Assembly: GCF_019711685.1 (NCBI RefSeq)
Contig: NZ_JAIGYQ010000001.1
Coordinates: 186,001-250,000, forward strand
Direction: 5' to 3'
DNA from: Helicobacter turcicus
GTDB lineage: Bacteria > Campylobacterota > Campylobacteria > Campylobacterales > Helicobacteraceae
DNA length: 64,000 nt
The notes beneath the pieces are model-generated. The model searched no databases and was not told where the DNA came from. It saw only the letters and a list, made by a program, of their open reading frames with translations. The position numbers were made by a program, and so were the translations under genes. Of the stretch, positions 38,850 through 49,605 are shown piece after piece (the first letter of the stretch is position 1; the number at the start of each line of letters is the position of its first letter).

Positions 38850-39412
38850 TTACGAATTAATCCCATAAATTCTTCTCTTGTGCGATGATCGCTCTTAAAG
38901 AGTCCGCGAATCGCACTTGTTAGCATTTGACTATTTTGTTTCTCTACACCACGCATTACCATGCACATATGTTTTGCCTCTGCTACAACCATCACACCCT
39001 TAGGCTGTAAGACTTCCATTAATGTATCGGCTATTTGTGCAGTCATTTTCTCTTGAATCTGCAATCGCCTAGAATACACTTCCACAAGACGTGCTAATTT
39101 TGAGATTCCAACCACTTTAGAATCTGGAATATAACCAATAGAAATCCTACCAAAGAAAGGCAGCATATGGTGCTCGCATACAGAATAAAACTCAATATCT
39201 CTTAACACCACCATCTCATCGCAAGCACCCTCTGTGAAAACCGTGCCTAAAATCTCCTTAGGATTACTTTTGTATCCACTATAAAGATGCTCCCAACTTT
39301 TCACCACGCGCTTTGGTGTATCTAATAGCCCCTCACGATTGCGGTCTTCACCAATGTGGTCAAAAATAGAACGAATAAGCTCTTCAGCACTATCCTTTGT
39401 TTCTTTTTTCAT
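38846..39412 (-). CDS. folE: GTP cyclohydrolase I
   Basis: 188 residues. First step of folate synthesis, GTP to dihydroneopterin triphosphate. Zinc and active-site residues are in EFYSVCEHHMLPFFGRISIGY and in HMCMVMRGVEKQNSQ. Full length. Gene order folE-htpX-truD resembles H. pylori as I recall it. Confidence 0.96.
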   Translation of the reverse strand: MKKETKDSAEELIRSIFDHIGEDRNREGLLDTPKRVVKSWEHLYSGYKSNPKEILGTVFTEGACDEMVVLRDIEFYSVCEHHMLPFFGRISIGYIPDSKVVGISKLARLVEVYSRRLQIQEKMTAQIADTLMEVLQPKGVMVVAEAKHMCMVMRGVEKQNSQMLTSAIRGLFKSDHRTREEFMGLIRN

Positions 39413-39427
39413 TTTTACAATTCCTTA

Positions 39428-40348
39428 TTAATTAAGTAGTGCTTTAATACGATTTTCAATACTAGGATGTGTGCTAAACATCTCCCCAGCTGAAAAAATA
39501 TATAGCGCCTGTCTTGTAGGATTCCTATCACTTTGCGAAAAATCTGATTGTGCATAATTCCCGCTAATTTTTTGTAAAGCTTGAATCATAGGCGCACTAT
39601 CTCCCATTAAATACGCAGCCCCAGAATCTGCCATATATTCTCTTGAGCGACTTAAAAACATTTGCAATACAAGCGTCAAAAGAGGCAAAATAAATTGCAA
39701 AACAATTAGAATTGTTCGTGCAGTATTTGCGCCCTTCTCTCTTGAGTTCCCCAAAAACATATATACGCCATAATTTACAACCAAAAGCATAATATTACTT
39801 AACACTCCAACCATTAAAGTTAATCTAATATCGCCATGTCGGATATGGCTTAACTCATGTGCTATCACTGCTTTTTGTTCAGCATAGCTTAGATTCCGCA
39901 CCAAAGTTGTAGTAACTGCAATAAGTGAGTTATCTGCATTCCAACCACTCGCGAATGCGTTCATATAAGGCGCATCCATCAAATAGAGTTTTGGACAAAA
40001 GGGCAAATTTGCAGTCTCTACTAGCTCACTAAGCATTTTTGTGAGATTCTTCTCTTGCATATTTATTTCAGAACCTGCAATAATCTCCTTATACTCACTC
40101 CCGCTAAGCAAAATCCGCTTAAAATTACTAATAGTAAAAAGCACCACAGCAAAGGCAATGCCAAGCATTATAATAGCAACTAGCGGAAACTCTTGCAAAT
40201 TTAATAATGCATAAAACCCTCCTAGAAGAGTATTCGCATTAATTCTAACAATATCTACAAGCAAACCAATTAAAACAAAAATTATTACATACAATGCAAT
40301 AACACAATTTGTCTTAAACTGGTTTTCTCTTATAATCTTATCAAACAT
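39428..40348 (-). CDS. htpX: M48-family membrane metalloprotease HtpX homologue
   Basis: 306 residues. Two N-terminal membrane helices (~15-37 and ~55-73), the zinc motif HELSH in AVIAHELSHIRHGD, two more helices (~178-200 and ~210-230), and the third zinc ligand region SREYMADSGAAYL. It would act in inner-membrane protein quality control. It starts two bases after the truD stop. Confidence 0.93.
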   Translation of the reverse strand: MFDKIIRENQFKTNCVIALYVIIFVLIGLLVDIVRINANTLLGGFYALLNLQEFPLVAIIMLGIAFAVVLFTISNFKRILLSGSEYKEIIAGSEINMQEKNLTKMLSELVETANLPFCPKLYLMDAPYMNAFASGWNADNSLIAVTTTLVRNLSYAEQKAVIAHELSHIRHGDIRLTLMVGVLSNIMLLVVNYGVYMFLGNSREKGANTARTILIVLQFILPLLTLVLQMFLSRSREYMADSGAAYLMGDSAPMIQALQKISGNYAQSDFSQSDRNPTRQALYIFSAGEMFSTHPSIENRIKALLN

Positions 40349-40350
40349 TC

Positions 40351-41475
40351 TTATTCTACCCCTTCCATAATCTCTCTGTGTGCTAACTCACGTAATAAAT
40401 TAGTTGCATACGCACCCTTTGGCAAAAAAAACCTAAGCTCTCCTTGAGCTTCTTCTTCTTTGTAGAAAAATTCTAAATCCTGTGGAAAAATCCAAGCATA
40501 ACGACGTTGTCCCACACTTTGGATTCTACAATCCAAAAATTGTTCCTCAAAAAACTTCGCACAATTTTGACTAAACATTGTCTTTTTTCCACTTAGTAAG
40601 CCCGTTGGCGCAATATCTTTTTGCAAAAAGCGTAAAGATTCCCTCTCTAAATCCTCTAATACAAAATGCTTCCCAAAAGGATAGTGGCATAGCATATCCC
40701 CCTCTAATAATTTAAAAGGATGCTTCTGGGCTTTTAAAACATTACAATAAGCACACTCTTTTAAAAAAGTAGGAATCGTATTTGTCTTTAAATATAGTTC
40801 AATTGCTTTTGGAATCTCTTGTTTCCTATGTGTAGTAATAATATGTGAAATATCAATGCGCAAAGATAACCACTTATTAAATAAATAACTCTGATAGGAA
40901 CTTATTAAAAAATTCCGCATTTTCTTATCACGCACATAACGTTTTTTCTCTACAATTTCTTTGCCTTGCAGATAGTTTTTACAATCCATTCCAAAACGCT
41001 GGTAGCTAAAATAATTTGGAATCCCAAATTGTTTAATGGATTCTATAACCTGCACTGCCTTTTGTGCATTTAAAGAATTTAGTTTTTTTATGCGAATGAA
41101 AAACCTATTACCTTTTAAATGTCCAATTTTGATTTTATTATTATGTAGTGTGGATTCTAAAATCTTAATATCAACATGAATGAAACTCTCTAGCTTTTCC
41201 CTAATAGAAAGCGGCAAACTAATATGCTGAATTGTGAGAGCATTTTTATCCTTTAATCCAGCATAGCCAATATCTTTTTCTTTAATTCCAAGATGATTGG
41301 ATAAGATTTTTAATAGCTCAAAGGTTGTGAGATTTCTCTTACGAATTTTTAAAACAAGATGAATCCCTTCTCTGCTAAAGGGATAGAGTGGCACTTCTTC
41401 AACGACAAAATCACGCGGACTTTGCCTAAAATAAAATTCTATTGGGGAATGCGTGTAAGCAAAGGAAAGATTCAT
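40351..41475 (-). CDS. truD: tRNA pseudouridine(13) synthase TruD
   Basis: 374 residues. The catalytic aspartate lies in IGYAGLKDKNALTIQHISLP; NYFSYQRFG is the second family motif. It modifies U13 of tRNA-Glu. The ribosome site is weak; another ATG lies five bases upstream out of frame. Confidence 0.95.
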   Translation of the reverse strand: MNLSFAYTHSPIEFYFRQSPRDFVVEEVPLYPFSREGIHLVLKIRKRNLTTFELLKILSNHLGIKEKDIGYAGLKDKNALTIQHISLPLSIREKLESFIHVDIKILESTLHNNKIKIGHLKGNRFFIRIKKLNSLNAQKAVQVIESIKQFGIPNYFSYQRFGMDCKNYLQGKEIVEKKRYVRDKKMRNFLISSYQSYLFNKWLSLRIDISHIITTHRKQEIPKAIELYLKTNTIPTFLKECAYCNVLKAQKHPFKLLEGDMLCHYPFGKHFVLEDLERESLRFLQKDIAPTGLLSGKKTMFSQNCAKFFEEQFLDCRIQSVGQRRYAWIFPQDLEFFYKEEEAQGELRFFLPKGAYATNLLRELAHREIMEGVE

Positions 41476-41490
41476 TGCATTGGATAAATT

Positions 41491-42006
41491 TTAGTGGCAA
41501 CCACATCCACCGCCACCACAACATCCACCGCCATGGCTATGCTCTTGATAGTGCAATCCGCAATTTAATTCTTTCTCTGTTGCTTCGCGCGTTGCTAAGA
41601 TTGTTACAGAGAAATTTAACGTTTTGCCAGCTAGCGGATGATTATAATCGACAATCACTATATCATCATTAAAGTCCTTTACTATCACTTGCACTGTTTC
41701 GCCATTTTCTCCTTGACCAAAAAGTGTCATTCCTTGCTGTAAGTCAATCCCCACAAATTGATCACGAGGAACTTCTTGCACATAATTGGACTCATACTCG
41801 CCATAAGCGTTAATTGGGGCAATAATTACTTCTTTTTTATCACCTACTTGCATTTCGGCAACTGCTTCTTCTAGCCCTTTGATGATCTCACCAGCACCCA
41901 TAATAAATTCAAGCGGTTTTCCGCCAACATTGGAATCCAAAACATCATCTGTCCCCTCTTCCTTTACAGAATATTCAATACTTACAACTTGATTTTTATC
42001 AATCAT
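41491..42006 (-). CDS. slyD: FKBP-type peptidyl-prolyl isomerase SlyD
   Basis: 171 residues. An FKBP domain with the SlyD insert-in-flap (PINAYGEYESNYVQEV), then a short metal-binding tail: HYQEHSHGGGCCGGGGCGCH. Besides folding proteins, SlyD binds nickel and helps hydrogenase and urease maturation, which fits the hypD in this window. GGAG precedes the ATG. Confidence 0.94.
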   Translation of the reverse strand: MIDKNQVVSIEYSVKEEGTDDVLDSNVGGKPLEFIMGAGEIIKGLEEAVAEMQVGDKKEVIIAPINAYGEYESNYVQEVPRDQFVGIDLQQGMTLFGQGENGETVQVIVKDFNDDIVIVDYNHPLAGKTLNFSVTILATREATEKELNCGLHYQEHSHGGGCCGGGGCGCH

Positions 42007-42024
42007 TACTTTCTCCTAGTTTTA

Positions 42025-43272
42025 TTATTTAATGAGTTTTTTTGCTTCTTTTGCCTCATTAGATTTTGGATATAATGCAATTAATGTCTCTAGGAAGCGC
42101 TTTGCATTATCTTCCTCTTTAAGCGCAGAAAAAGATTTCGCACTATGTAGCATTAAACGTGGCATATATTCTGCCTTATCATAACGCGTTGCACTAGTTT
42201 TATAGTAGTAAATTGCATCTTCATAACGTTTTTGTTCAAATGAAATTTCACCTAACAAATAATTTCCACGCGCTGGCTTATAACTACCTTTTACTGCAAA
42301 TCTCAAATACTCATCCGCTTTTTCATAATTTTTATTTTTATAAAATTGCTCACCATCTTTAAATACACTTGCTAATGACTTTTTCTTTAAATCTACTACT
42401 TTTGGCGTTTCTTTTTTTGTAGAATTATTTTTAGATTCTACTCTTTCAGACTCTGTATTTTTTTCTGAAATTTCTGTGATTTTTTCAGCTTTAATAACTT
42501 CTTTAGATTCAACTTTTTCAATACTTTTATTATTTACACTTTTAGAATTTGTTTTAGAATCTACGTTTATTTTTTGCTTTATAAACTTTTGTGTATTTTC
42601 ATTTTTTTCATTAAGAGACAAATCCTCAGTGCCTTTCACATTTGACATTGTGCTGTCATTTGGTGTTTTTGATATTGGAGTTTCTAAATTTGCCGTTTTG
42701 ATTTGTGCCGTATTCTCCGCACTAGCAATTAACGCATCAACCGCTAAACTCTCTGGTGATTCTTGTGAAATATTTGACGTTGCATTTGCACTCTCTGTTT
42801 CTTTTATTGCAGTCTCACTATTTGCAATCTGCATCACCTGTGTGGATTCTAATACTGCAATTTTTTCTTTTAAGATATTAATCTCGCTCTGCATTTGCGC
42901 ATTTGTCTTTTTAATGAGTGCTCCAAGCGCAGAAATACTTTGCTTTATCTTTTCAATATTTTCATTTTGCAAGACAAAATTAGAATCGGTATGTTTTCTA
43001 ACTTCTGCAATTGTCGCATTATTCTCACCTCTTAAGAGGTCAATTTTACTTGCAACATCTTGCACCTTTTGAATCTGTCCTTCAAAAACACTTTTTAAAC
43101 CTTCTTGCGATTCTTCAATATTCTTTACTTGAGCAGAAAGATTAAAAAGTTTTTCGTTAAGAATTTGCAACTCAGTCTTCTGCGGGGTAATACCACCCGC
43201 ATTAAATGCAGATGGCTCTTGCGCAAAAACTAGACTTGCTACAATCAAACTTGAGGCAAACAACTTTTGCAA
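42025..43272 (-). CDS. ybgF: Tol-Pal system protein YbgF/CpoB
   Basis: 415 residues. Signal peptide (KLFASSLIVASLVFAQE), a coiled-coil region (~35-150) that trimerises in CpoB, a long Ser/Asn/Lys/Glu-rich linker (~160-300), and C-terminal TPR repeats (EQFYKNKNYEKADEYLRFAV, then RYEDAIYYYKTSATRYDKAEY). Start is TTG at 43272; GGGAA is the nearest ribosome site and is weak. It lies 21 bases after pal and is the last gene of the Tol-Pal cluster. The linker is longer than in E. coli (263 residues total). Confidence 0.88.
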   Translation of the reverse strand: MQKLFASSLIVASLVFAQEPSAFNAGGITPQKTELQILNEKLFNLSAQVKNIEESQEGLKSVFEGQIQKVQDVASKIDLLRGENNATIAEVRKHTDSNFVLQNENIEKIKQSISALGALIKKTNAQMQSEINILKEKIAVLESTQVMQIANSETAIKETESANATSNISQESPESLAVDALIASAENTAQIKTANLETPISKTPNDSTMSNVKGTEDLSLNEKNENTQKFIKQKINVDSKTNSKSVNNKSIEKVESKEVIKAEKITEISEKNTESERVESKNNSTKKETPKVVDLKKKSLASVFKDGEQFYKNKNYEKADEYLRFAVKGSYKPARGNYLLGEISFEQKRYEDAIYYYKTSATRYDKAEYMPRLMLHSAKSFSALKEEDNAKRFLETLIALYPKSNEAKEAKKLIK

Positions 43273-43293
43273 TATGAATTTCCCGGTGCTGTT

Positions 43294-43803
43294 TTATGGC
43301 AACATCTTAAATGTTACTTTTCTATTTTCAGCCCAGCATTCTTTTGTTTTTGTTGTGCAAGTCGGCTTACTCTCGCCATAGCTCACTAGAACAGTTCTCT
43401 CCTCTGCTACACCTTTAGCAACAAGTGCGCTCTTTACAGCAACAGCTCTTTTTAAACCTAAAGCATAATTGTACTCATCTGTTCCCCACTCATCAGTGTT
43501 ACCTTCAATTCTTACCGTTAATGGTCCCATTGCCGGAGATGTTAAAATGCTAGCATCACTATCAACTACACTCTGCATATCAGTACGCACAACGAACTTA
43601 TCAAAATCAAAAAATACATTTTGCAAACGACCCTCAACATATCCAATTCTCTCTTCAATTGTTGCAAAATTGTCTTGACCACTTACATAACCCTTGCCCT
43701 GATTTGCATTTGCGTTTGCGCTAGAATCTACGCTACTTTTTTGACTACAACCAGTTACCAACAACACAGCTGCTAATGAACCTAAAACTAGAAACTTTTT
43801 CAT
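43294..43803 (-). CDS. pal: Peptidoglycan-associated lipoprotein Pal
   Basis: 169 residues. Lipoprotein signal with lipobox LLVTGC, then an OmpA-like domain (VFFDFDKFVVR, IEGNTDEWGTDEYNYALGLKRA, SYGESKPTC). It holds the outer membrane to peptidoglycan. It has its own promoter between tolB and pal. Confidence 0.96.
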   Translation of the reverse strand: MKKFLVLGSLAAVLLVTGCSQKSSVDSSANANANQGKGYVSGQDNFATIEERIGYVEGRLQNVFFDFDKFVVRTDMQSVVDSDASILTSPAMGPLTVRIEGNTDEWGTDEYNYALGLKRAVAVKSALVAKGVAEERTVLVSYGESKPTCTTKTKECWAENRKVTFKMLP

Positions 43804-43836
43804 TGCTTCTCCCTAAATTTTTTTAAAAAACGCAAT

Positions 43837-43842
43837 ATTATA
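43837..43842 (-). promoter_or_regulatory. Extended -10 promoter of pal
   Basis: TGC-TATAAT on the minus strand, 34 bases before the pal start, in the 76-base gap after tolB. Confidence 0.6.
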
Positions 43843-43879
43843 GCAGAAAAAATTTATTTTTTTGCAAAAACTTTCTATT

Positions 43880-45160
43880 TTACCAGTCCATTGACTGAAT
43901 CACACCACCTTGTAATGGAAAAAGTAGTGTCTTATTGTAATTTAGGCGAATAATTCCAAGCGCACTTTGGTTTGCTTCATGTTTAACATACATAATGGTT
44001 TCCCCATCTTTAGAAAAGCGTGGCAATTGATTGACACCATTTGAACTCAAGCGACGGATAAAATCACTTTTTGTAGAAACGAGATAAAGATTAAAGGTAT
44101 TGCGACTAAACTCATCACTGCTCTCACGACTAGAATACACAATGTAATTACCATGTGCATTTGCTGCGTTATTATTACGTCCATGAAATACCATTTGCTC
44201 AACTTTGCCAGAAACTTCGCCACTAGTTGGAATCGCAAATACATTAGGATAACCTAAGCGATCAGAAATAAACATCACACGTTCTTCATCGTCAATAAAA
44301 TTTCCGCTAACATCAATTCCATTATATTTTGTCAGACGTTTTAACGCACCATTTACCACATCATACATAAAAACATCGGGTTGCTCATTTGGCGCCATTG
44401 TTACCAAAATTTTATTACCATCACCGCTTACATCTGAAGCTATAAGCATTCCATTGCTATCAAACATTTTTTTATCCTGCCCTGTCATTAAATCAAATCT
44501 AAAAAGCGTAGGCTTATCTAAGTATTTTGTATAATAAAATGCGCTCTGTGCAGCATTTGCCCACTTTGGAAAAATATTTAAACCACCACTCACTACTTCC
44601 TTTTTATAAGTGAGTGTATAATCACTCATTATAATATCACTTTCTCCGGGTTTTGTATAATAAGCAAGAATTACCATACGCTCCATCCAATCAACACTTG
44701 GGGCTTTGATGTAAGCGTTAATATCAATTGCCATTTTATGCGCTAAAAAAGGATAAGTTTCTTGCTGGGTATTTTTATACTCTTTACTTAGAGCAACTAA
44801 GCCAGAATTTGCATCATATAGTTGAAGTCTTGCTGTGATACCACTGCTACTTTTTTCTGCTTTAATGTGCGCAACCAAATCAATTTTATTTTTACGGTAT
44901 TCATCAAAATTCACAAGCATTTCACTAGGAACTACTTCCTTTGCTTCTTGAACTATAAAATGCCCTGTAACCTTTAAATCTGCAACAAGCATTTTGAAAA
45001 TTCTTTGACTAAGATCGCGTTCAGAATAACTACTTCCTGTATTTTGAACTAAAATATTAGGGAGATTTCCAAACTTTTTCACAACTTCTAAAGTAGCATC
45101 AACTTGATTTGCATAAGCAAACCCCAAAGCATACAACAACACAAAAACAATTTTTTTCAT
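43880..45160 (-). CDS. tolB: Tol-Pal system beta-propeller protein TolB
   Basis: 426 residues. Signal peptide (KKIVFVLLYALGFAYA), N-terminal alpha/beta domain, then the six-bladed propeller with blade repeats such as DVSGDGNKILVTMAPNEQPDVFMYD and DERVMFISDRLGYPNVF. Periplasmic partner of Pal. Starts two bases after tolA. Confidence 0.93.
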   Translation of the reverse strand: MKKIVFVLLYALGFAYANQVDATLEVVKKFGNLPNILVQNTGSSYSERDLSQRIFKMLVADLKVTGHFIVQEAKEVVPSEMLVNFDEYRKNKIDLVAHIKAEKSSSGITARLQLYDANSGLVALSKEYKNTQQETYPFLAHKMAIDINAYIKAPSVDWMERMVILAYYTKPGESDIIMSDYTLTYKKEVVSGGLNIFPKWANAAQSAFYYTKYLDKPTLFRFDLMTGQDKKMFDSNGMLIASDVSGDGNKILVTMAPNEQPDVFMYDVVNGALKRLTKYNGIDVSGNFIDDEERVMFISDRLGYPNVFAIPTSGEVSGKVEQMVFHGRNNNAANAHGNYIVYSSRESSDEFSRNTFNLYLVSTKSDFIRRLSSNGVNQLPRFSKDGETIMYVKHEANQSALGIIRLNYNKTLLFPLQGGVIQSMDW

Positions 45161-45162
45161 TT

Positions 45163-45897
45163 TTACACCTCAGTTTTGAAAGTTACCATAATTCTAGTGC
45201 TATCTCCACCTTCATAACGTGGAAATTCTTGAGTGCGCATTATATCTAAAAAGCTATTCAAAGCCTCATCAAATTTCAAATCCCCTGATTTTTTGACAAT
45301 CGTATAAGAAAATTTTCCTTGTGCATCAATAATAACTGCAACCTCTGCAAAATGCTCTATGGCTGTGCGCATTGGATTCCAATTTTGCGCCAAAATCTCA
45401 TGCACTTTTGCATAAAATGTATCATATTCACCTTTTGGTGTAGCAAAACTTAGTGTTTTTTGTGTGTCTAAATTTGTCATGATTTTTTGCAGCTCATCAT
45501 TTAAACTCTCACTTTGCGCACTTTCTTTTGCCTTTTTATTTTTAGCAATTTTATCGTTTTGACTAGGCGGTTTTGTAGATTTTACTGGAATTTTAGATTC
45601 CACTTGTTTAAAAAGATCATTTATCCCAACTCCAACATTTGGAGTTACAGATGCACTTTCTTTTTTTATTGAGACATCTTTAATCTTTTTTTCTGCTCTT
45701 TTTTGTGTAACTTTAATTTCCTTTTGGGATTTAAATTCTTCAATCAAATCAATACTAAAAGTCGTTTCTTTGTAAGCAGTATAGGCTCTTGGTGGCTCAC
45801 TAGCTGTGTTTAAACGCCAAAACAAAAGGACAATAATAAGAGTATAACAACTAATAGAAATACTACCACTTGTCAAGAATAAAACAATTCTAGCCAT
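45163..45897 (-). CDS. tolA: TolA-like protein (TonB/TolA C-terminal domain)
   Basis: 244 residues from the ATG at 45897. One membrane helix (~8-32), a Lys/Glu/Ser/Pro-rich periplasmic linker, and a C-terminal domain of TolA/TonB type (YAKVHEILAQNWNPM..., AVIIDAQGKFSYTIVKKSGDLKFDEALNSFL split across strands). It transmits energy from TolQR to Pal/TolB. It overlaps the tolR stop by eight bases and has no strong ribosome site, consistent with coupling. The frame extends 14 codons further upstream. Confidence 0.85.
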   Translation of the reverse strand: MARIVLFLTSGSISISCYTLIIVLLFWRLNTASEPPRAYTAYKETTFSIDLIEEFKSQKEIKVTQKRAEKKIKDVSIKKESASVTPNVGVGINDLFKQVESKIPVKSTKPPSQNDKIAKNKKAKESAQSESLNDELQKIMTNLDTQKTLSFATPKGEYDTFYAKVHEILAQNWNPMRTAIEHFAEVAVIIDAQGKFSYTIVKKSGDLKFDEALNSFLDIMRTQEFPRYEGGDSTRIMVTFKTEV

Positions 45898-46288
45898 CAG
45901 TAACGAGTGAAACCCTTGAAAATCCGCTCTGCTTTGCAATTTTTAAGACATAAATTACATCATCATATTTTAGATTCTTATCTGCGCGGATATACACTTG
46001 CGTGTTTTTGTCATAGGCATTTGCAAAAACCACAAAAGCATCTGGAAAACTCTCAAAATTCAAAATTTCGTCTTTTAAGTAAATATTGCGCTTTATATCT
46101 AAACGGATTTCAATTTTGGAATCCTCTTGCATTTTTGCACTTTTTGAACCTTGTGGTAGAGCAATCTCCTCTTGATAAACAATTACAGGAGCTGTTACCA
46201 TTAAAATAGCCAACAACACAAGCATAATATCCACTAAAGGCGTAATATTTAACTCTGGAGTTTCGTCCCAATTATAATGTGTTCTCAA
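45890..46288 (-). CDS. tolR: TolR (ExbD family)
   Basis: 132 residues from a TTG at 46288, which has GGAG six bases upstream; the longer TTG at 46300 lacks one. Pattern ELNITPLVDIMLVLLAILMV carries the conserved channel aspartate. The periplasmic domain follows (IRADKNLKYDDVIYVLKIAKQSGF). Partner of TolQ in the Tol motor. Confidence 0.9.
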   Translation of the reverse strand: MRTHYNWDETPELNITPLVDIMLVLLAILMVTAPVIVYQEEIALPQGSKSAKMQEDSKIEIRLDIKRNIYLKDEILNFESFPDAFVVFANAYDKNTQVYIRADKNLKYDDVIYVLKIAKQSGFSRVSLVTDG

Positions 46289-46303
46289 AGATTTCTCCAA
46301 ATT

Positions 46304-46876
46304 TTAAGCAGTAGTCTTTGGGGATATCAAAACATTAATTTGTAATTGCAAATAGGTGTTAAGTTCAAAGACTTTACGCTTTAAAAATAAATTAAAAGAA
46401 TACGCAGGAATTGCCGTTAAGATTCCAGCAGCAGTAGCAACAAGGGCTTTTGAAATAATGGGAGCAATGACATCTAAAGTCGCCCTTGAATTTTCCCCGA
46501 GTTTTGAAAATGCCTCCAAAATTTCAACAACAGTGCCAAATAGCCCAATAAAAGGAGCGGTTGAAGCAACGATAGCTAAAAATGTTAAGCCAATTGTTGC
46601 ATCTTTAATTGCTTTATCCAAAGCATATTGCAACATCGACTCTGTTAGTCTTTTGTCAATCCCTATTAGGTTAGAACCTAACAAAGAATTTTTAGGTAGC
46701 GTATTGCGACCACCTAGCAATGTTTCTAGGCATTTTTTTTCACCAGATAAAGCCATAGTGATTGAAAAATAGCGATACATAAAAATCCAAAGTACCAAAA
46801 TAAAGTATAAAGAAAGCCAAGACAGAACAACTACGGTAGTAACTCCGTAGTTATCTAGCAATGAAAAGAGGCTCAC
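46304..46876 (-). CDS. tolQ: TolQ (ExbB family)
   Basis: 190 residues with three membrane helices (~12-34, ~95-120, ~140-165). TAPFIGLFGTVVEI and KALVATAAGILTAIPAYSF are the family signatures. Start is GTG at 46876 overlapping the atpC stop (GTGA), which ties the Tol cluster to the ATP synthase operon. Confidence 0.92.
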   Translation of the reverse strand: MSLFSLLDNYGVTTVVVLSWLSLYFILVLWIFMYRYFSITMALSGEKKCLETLLGGRNTLPKNSLLGSNLIGIDKRLTESMLQYALDKAIKDATIGLTFLAIVASTAPFIGLFGTVVEILEAFSKLGENSRATLDVIAPIISKALVATAAGILTAIPAYSFNLFLKRKVFELNTYLQLQINVLISPKTTA

Positions 46877-47265
46877 AATGCGCTCTTGGCAGCATTTTCA
46901 ATGCGTGAAACCACCATTGAAACAGCAACATTATTATCTGTAGATTCTTCAAGCAGTTGTTTAGCGTCTGCAATAGCTCGAGCAATTTCACTCTCACTAT
47001 CCCCATTAATATCCACTGCACCCTCAGCTAGGACATCTACACTCATTTCATCTACTTTTACATGTCCCCAATTGATTGCAACAAGTTCTTTTTTCCCATC
47101 AATTTTTTCAATCTCAATTACACCTGCATTTAATGTTGTTATAACTCCAACATGCCCCGGCAAAACACCAAATTCACCCTCGCTTCCAGGAAGAGTAACA
47201 CTTTTTACAGAGTTAGAAAAAATTTTACCCTCTGGAGTTACAATATCTAATTTCAAGGTCTCCAT
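46873..47265 (-). CDS. atpC: ATP synthase epsilon subunit
   Basis: 130 residues. The N-terminal beta sandwich (METLKLDIVTPEGKIFS, LPGSEGEFGVLPGHVGVIT) and C-terminal helices are present. ATG at 47265 with GGAG six bases upstream. It couples rotation of the central stalk and inhibits ATP hydrolysis. Confidence 0.95.
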   Translation of the reverse strand: METLKLDIVTPEGKIFSNSVKSVTLPGSEGEFGVLPGHVGVITTLNAGVIEIEKIDGKKELVAINWGHVKVDEMSVDVLAEGAVDINGDSESEIARAIADAKQLLEESTDNNVAVSMVVSRIENAAKSAL

Positions 47266-47274
47266 CAAAGCTCC

Positions 47275-48690
<1,416 letters not shown>

Positions 48691-48702
48691 TTACTATACT
48701 CC

Positions 48703-49590
48703 TTATTTCATTGACTCAACGCCAGTATTAATCTCTACTAACTCTGTTGTAATAGCCTCTTGACGCGCTTTATTATAGGCAACAGTCAAATTTTTTGCTA
48801 ACTCACCAGCATTGCTTGTTGCCGCATCCATTGCCTGCATTCTAGCACTATGCTCTGCCGCTAAAGAATCCACAAGTGCATAATACATACTAAACTCAAC
48901 ATATTTCTTGGCAAGCTCATCTAAAATTTCACTCTCTTGCTCACTTGGTTCCACTTCCAACACAGAAGAACACTCTTTTGAAAGCGTAGCATTCTCAATT
49001 GGCAAAAGCTGAGAAACTTTCATTTCTTGGGCAATCATATTTTTAAACCCATTATGCACCAAAATTACCTTAGAAGTCACACCACTTAGATAATCTGCGA
49101 CTGCCTTATTAATAAACTCTGCAGCATTTGCATATTGAGGTGTAGCACTTAAACCGACAGCACTATCAAGCACTTCAATTTCATTAAATTTATAATACTC
49201 AATAGCTTTCTTGCCAATTACGCGTAAGCGTACCTTTAAACTCTTTTCTTTTTGTTCAGCAATTATGCGATTAACTTCTTTGATTGTATTAATATTAAAG
49301 CCACCACAAAGCCCTTTATCTGCTGTCACTAAAACGATATCAACAAGTTTGGAATCCTTATTTCCCGCATTAAAATAAGGATTTTCTTGCACATCCTCTC
49401 CACTTGCAACTTTGGCTTTAATCTCTTCTAAAACTTCCACAATCTTCCCTGCGTACATTCGAGATCGTCTAGCCATTTCTTCGGCTTTTTTAAGTTTAGA
49501 AGTTGATACAAGTTTCATCGCACGCGTTGTTTTTTGCGTGTTCAAAACACTTGAAATCTGCTTTCTAATGTCCTTTAGGTTGTTTCCCAT
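48703..49590 (-). CDS. atpG: ATP synthase gamma subunit
   Basis: 295 residues, central stalk. N-terminal KDIRKQISSVLNTQKTTRAM and C-terminal MDAATSNAGELAKNLTVAYNKARQ helices are diagnostic; VTADKGLCGGFN is the mid motif. Confidence 0.97.
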   Translation of the reverse strand: MGNNLKDIRKQISSVLNTQKTTRAMKLVSTSKLKKAEEMARRSRMYAGKIVEVLEEIKAKVASGEDVQENPYFNAGNKDSKLVDIVLVTADKGLCGGFNINTIKEVNRIIAEQKEKSLKVRLRVIGKKAIEYYKFNEIEVLDSAVGLSATPQYANAAEFINKAVADYLSGVTSKVILVHNGFKNMIAQEMKVSQLLPIENATLSKECSSVLEVEPSEQESEILDELAKKYVEFSMYYALVDSLAAEHSARMQAMDAATSNAGELAKNLTVAYNKARQEAITTELVEINTGVESMK

Positions 49591-49605
49591 AACAACTCCC
49601 TACTT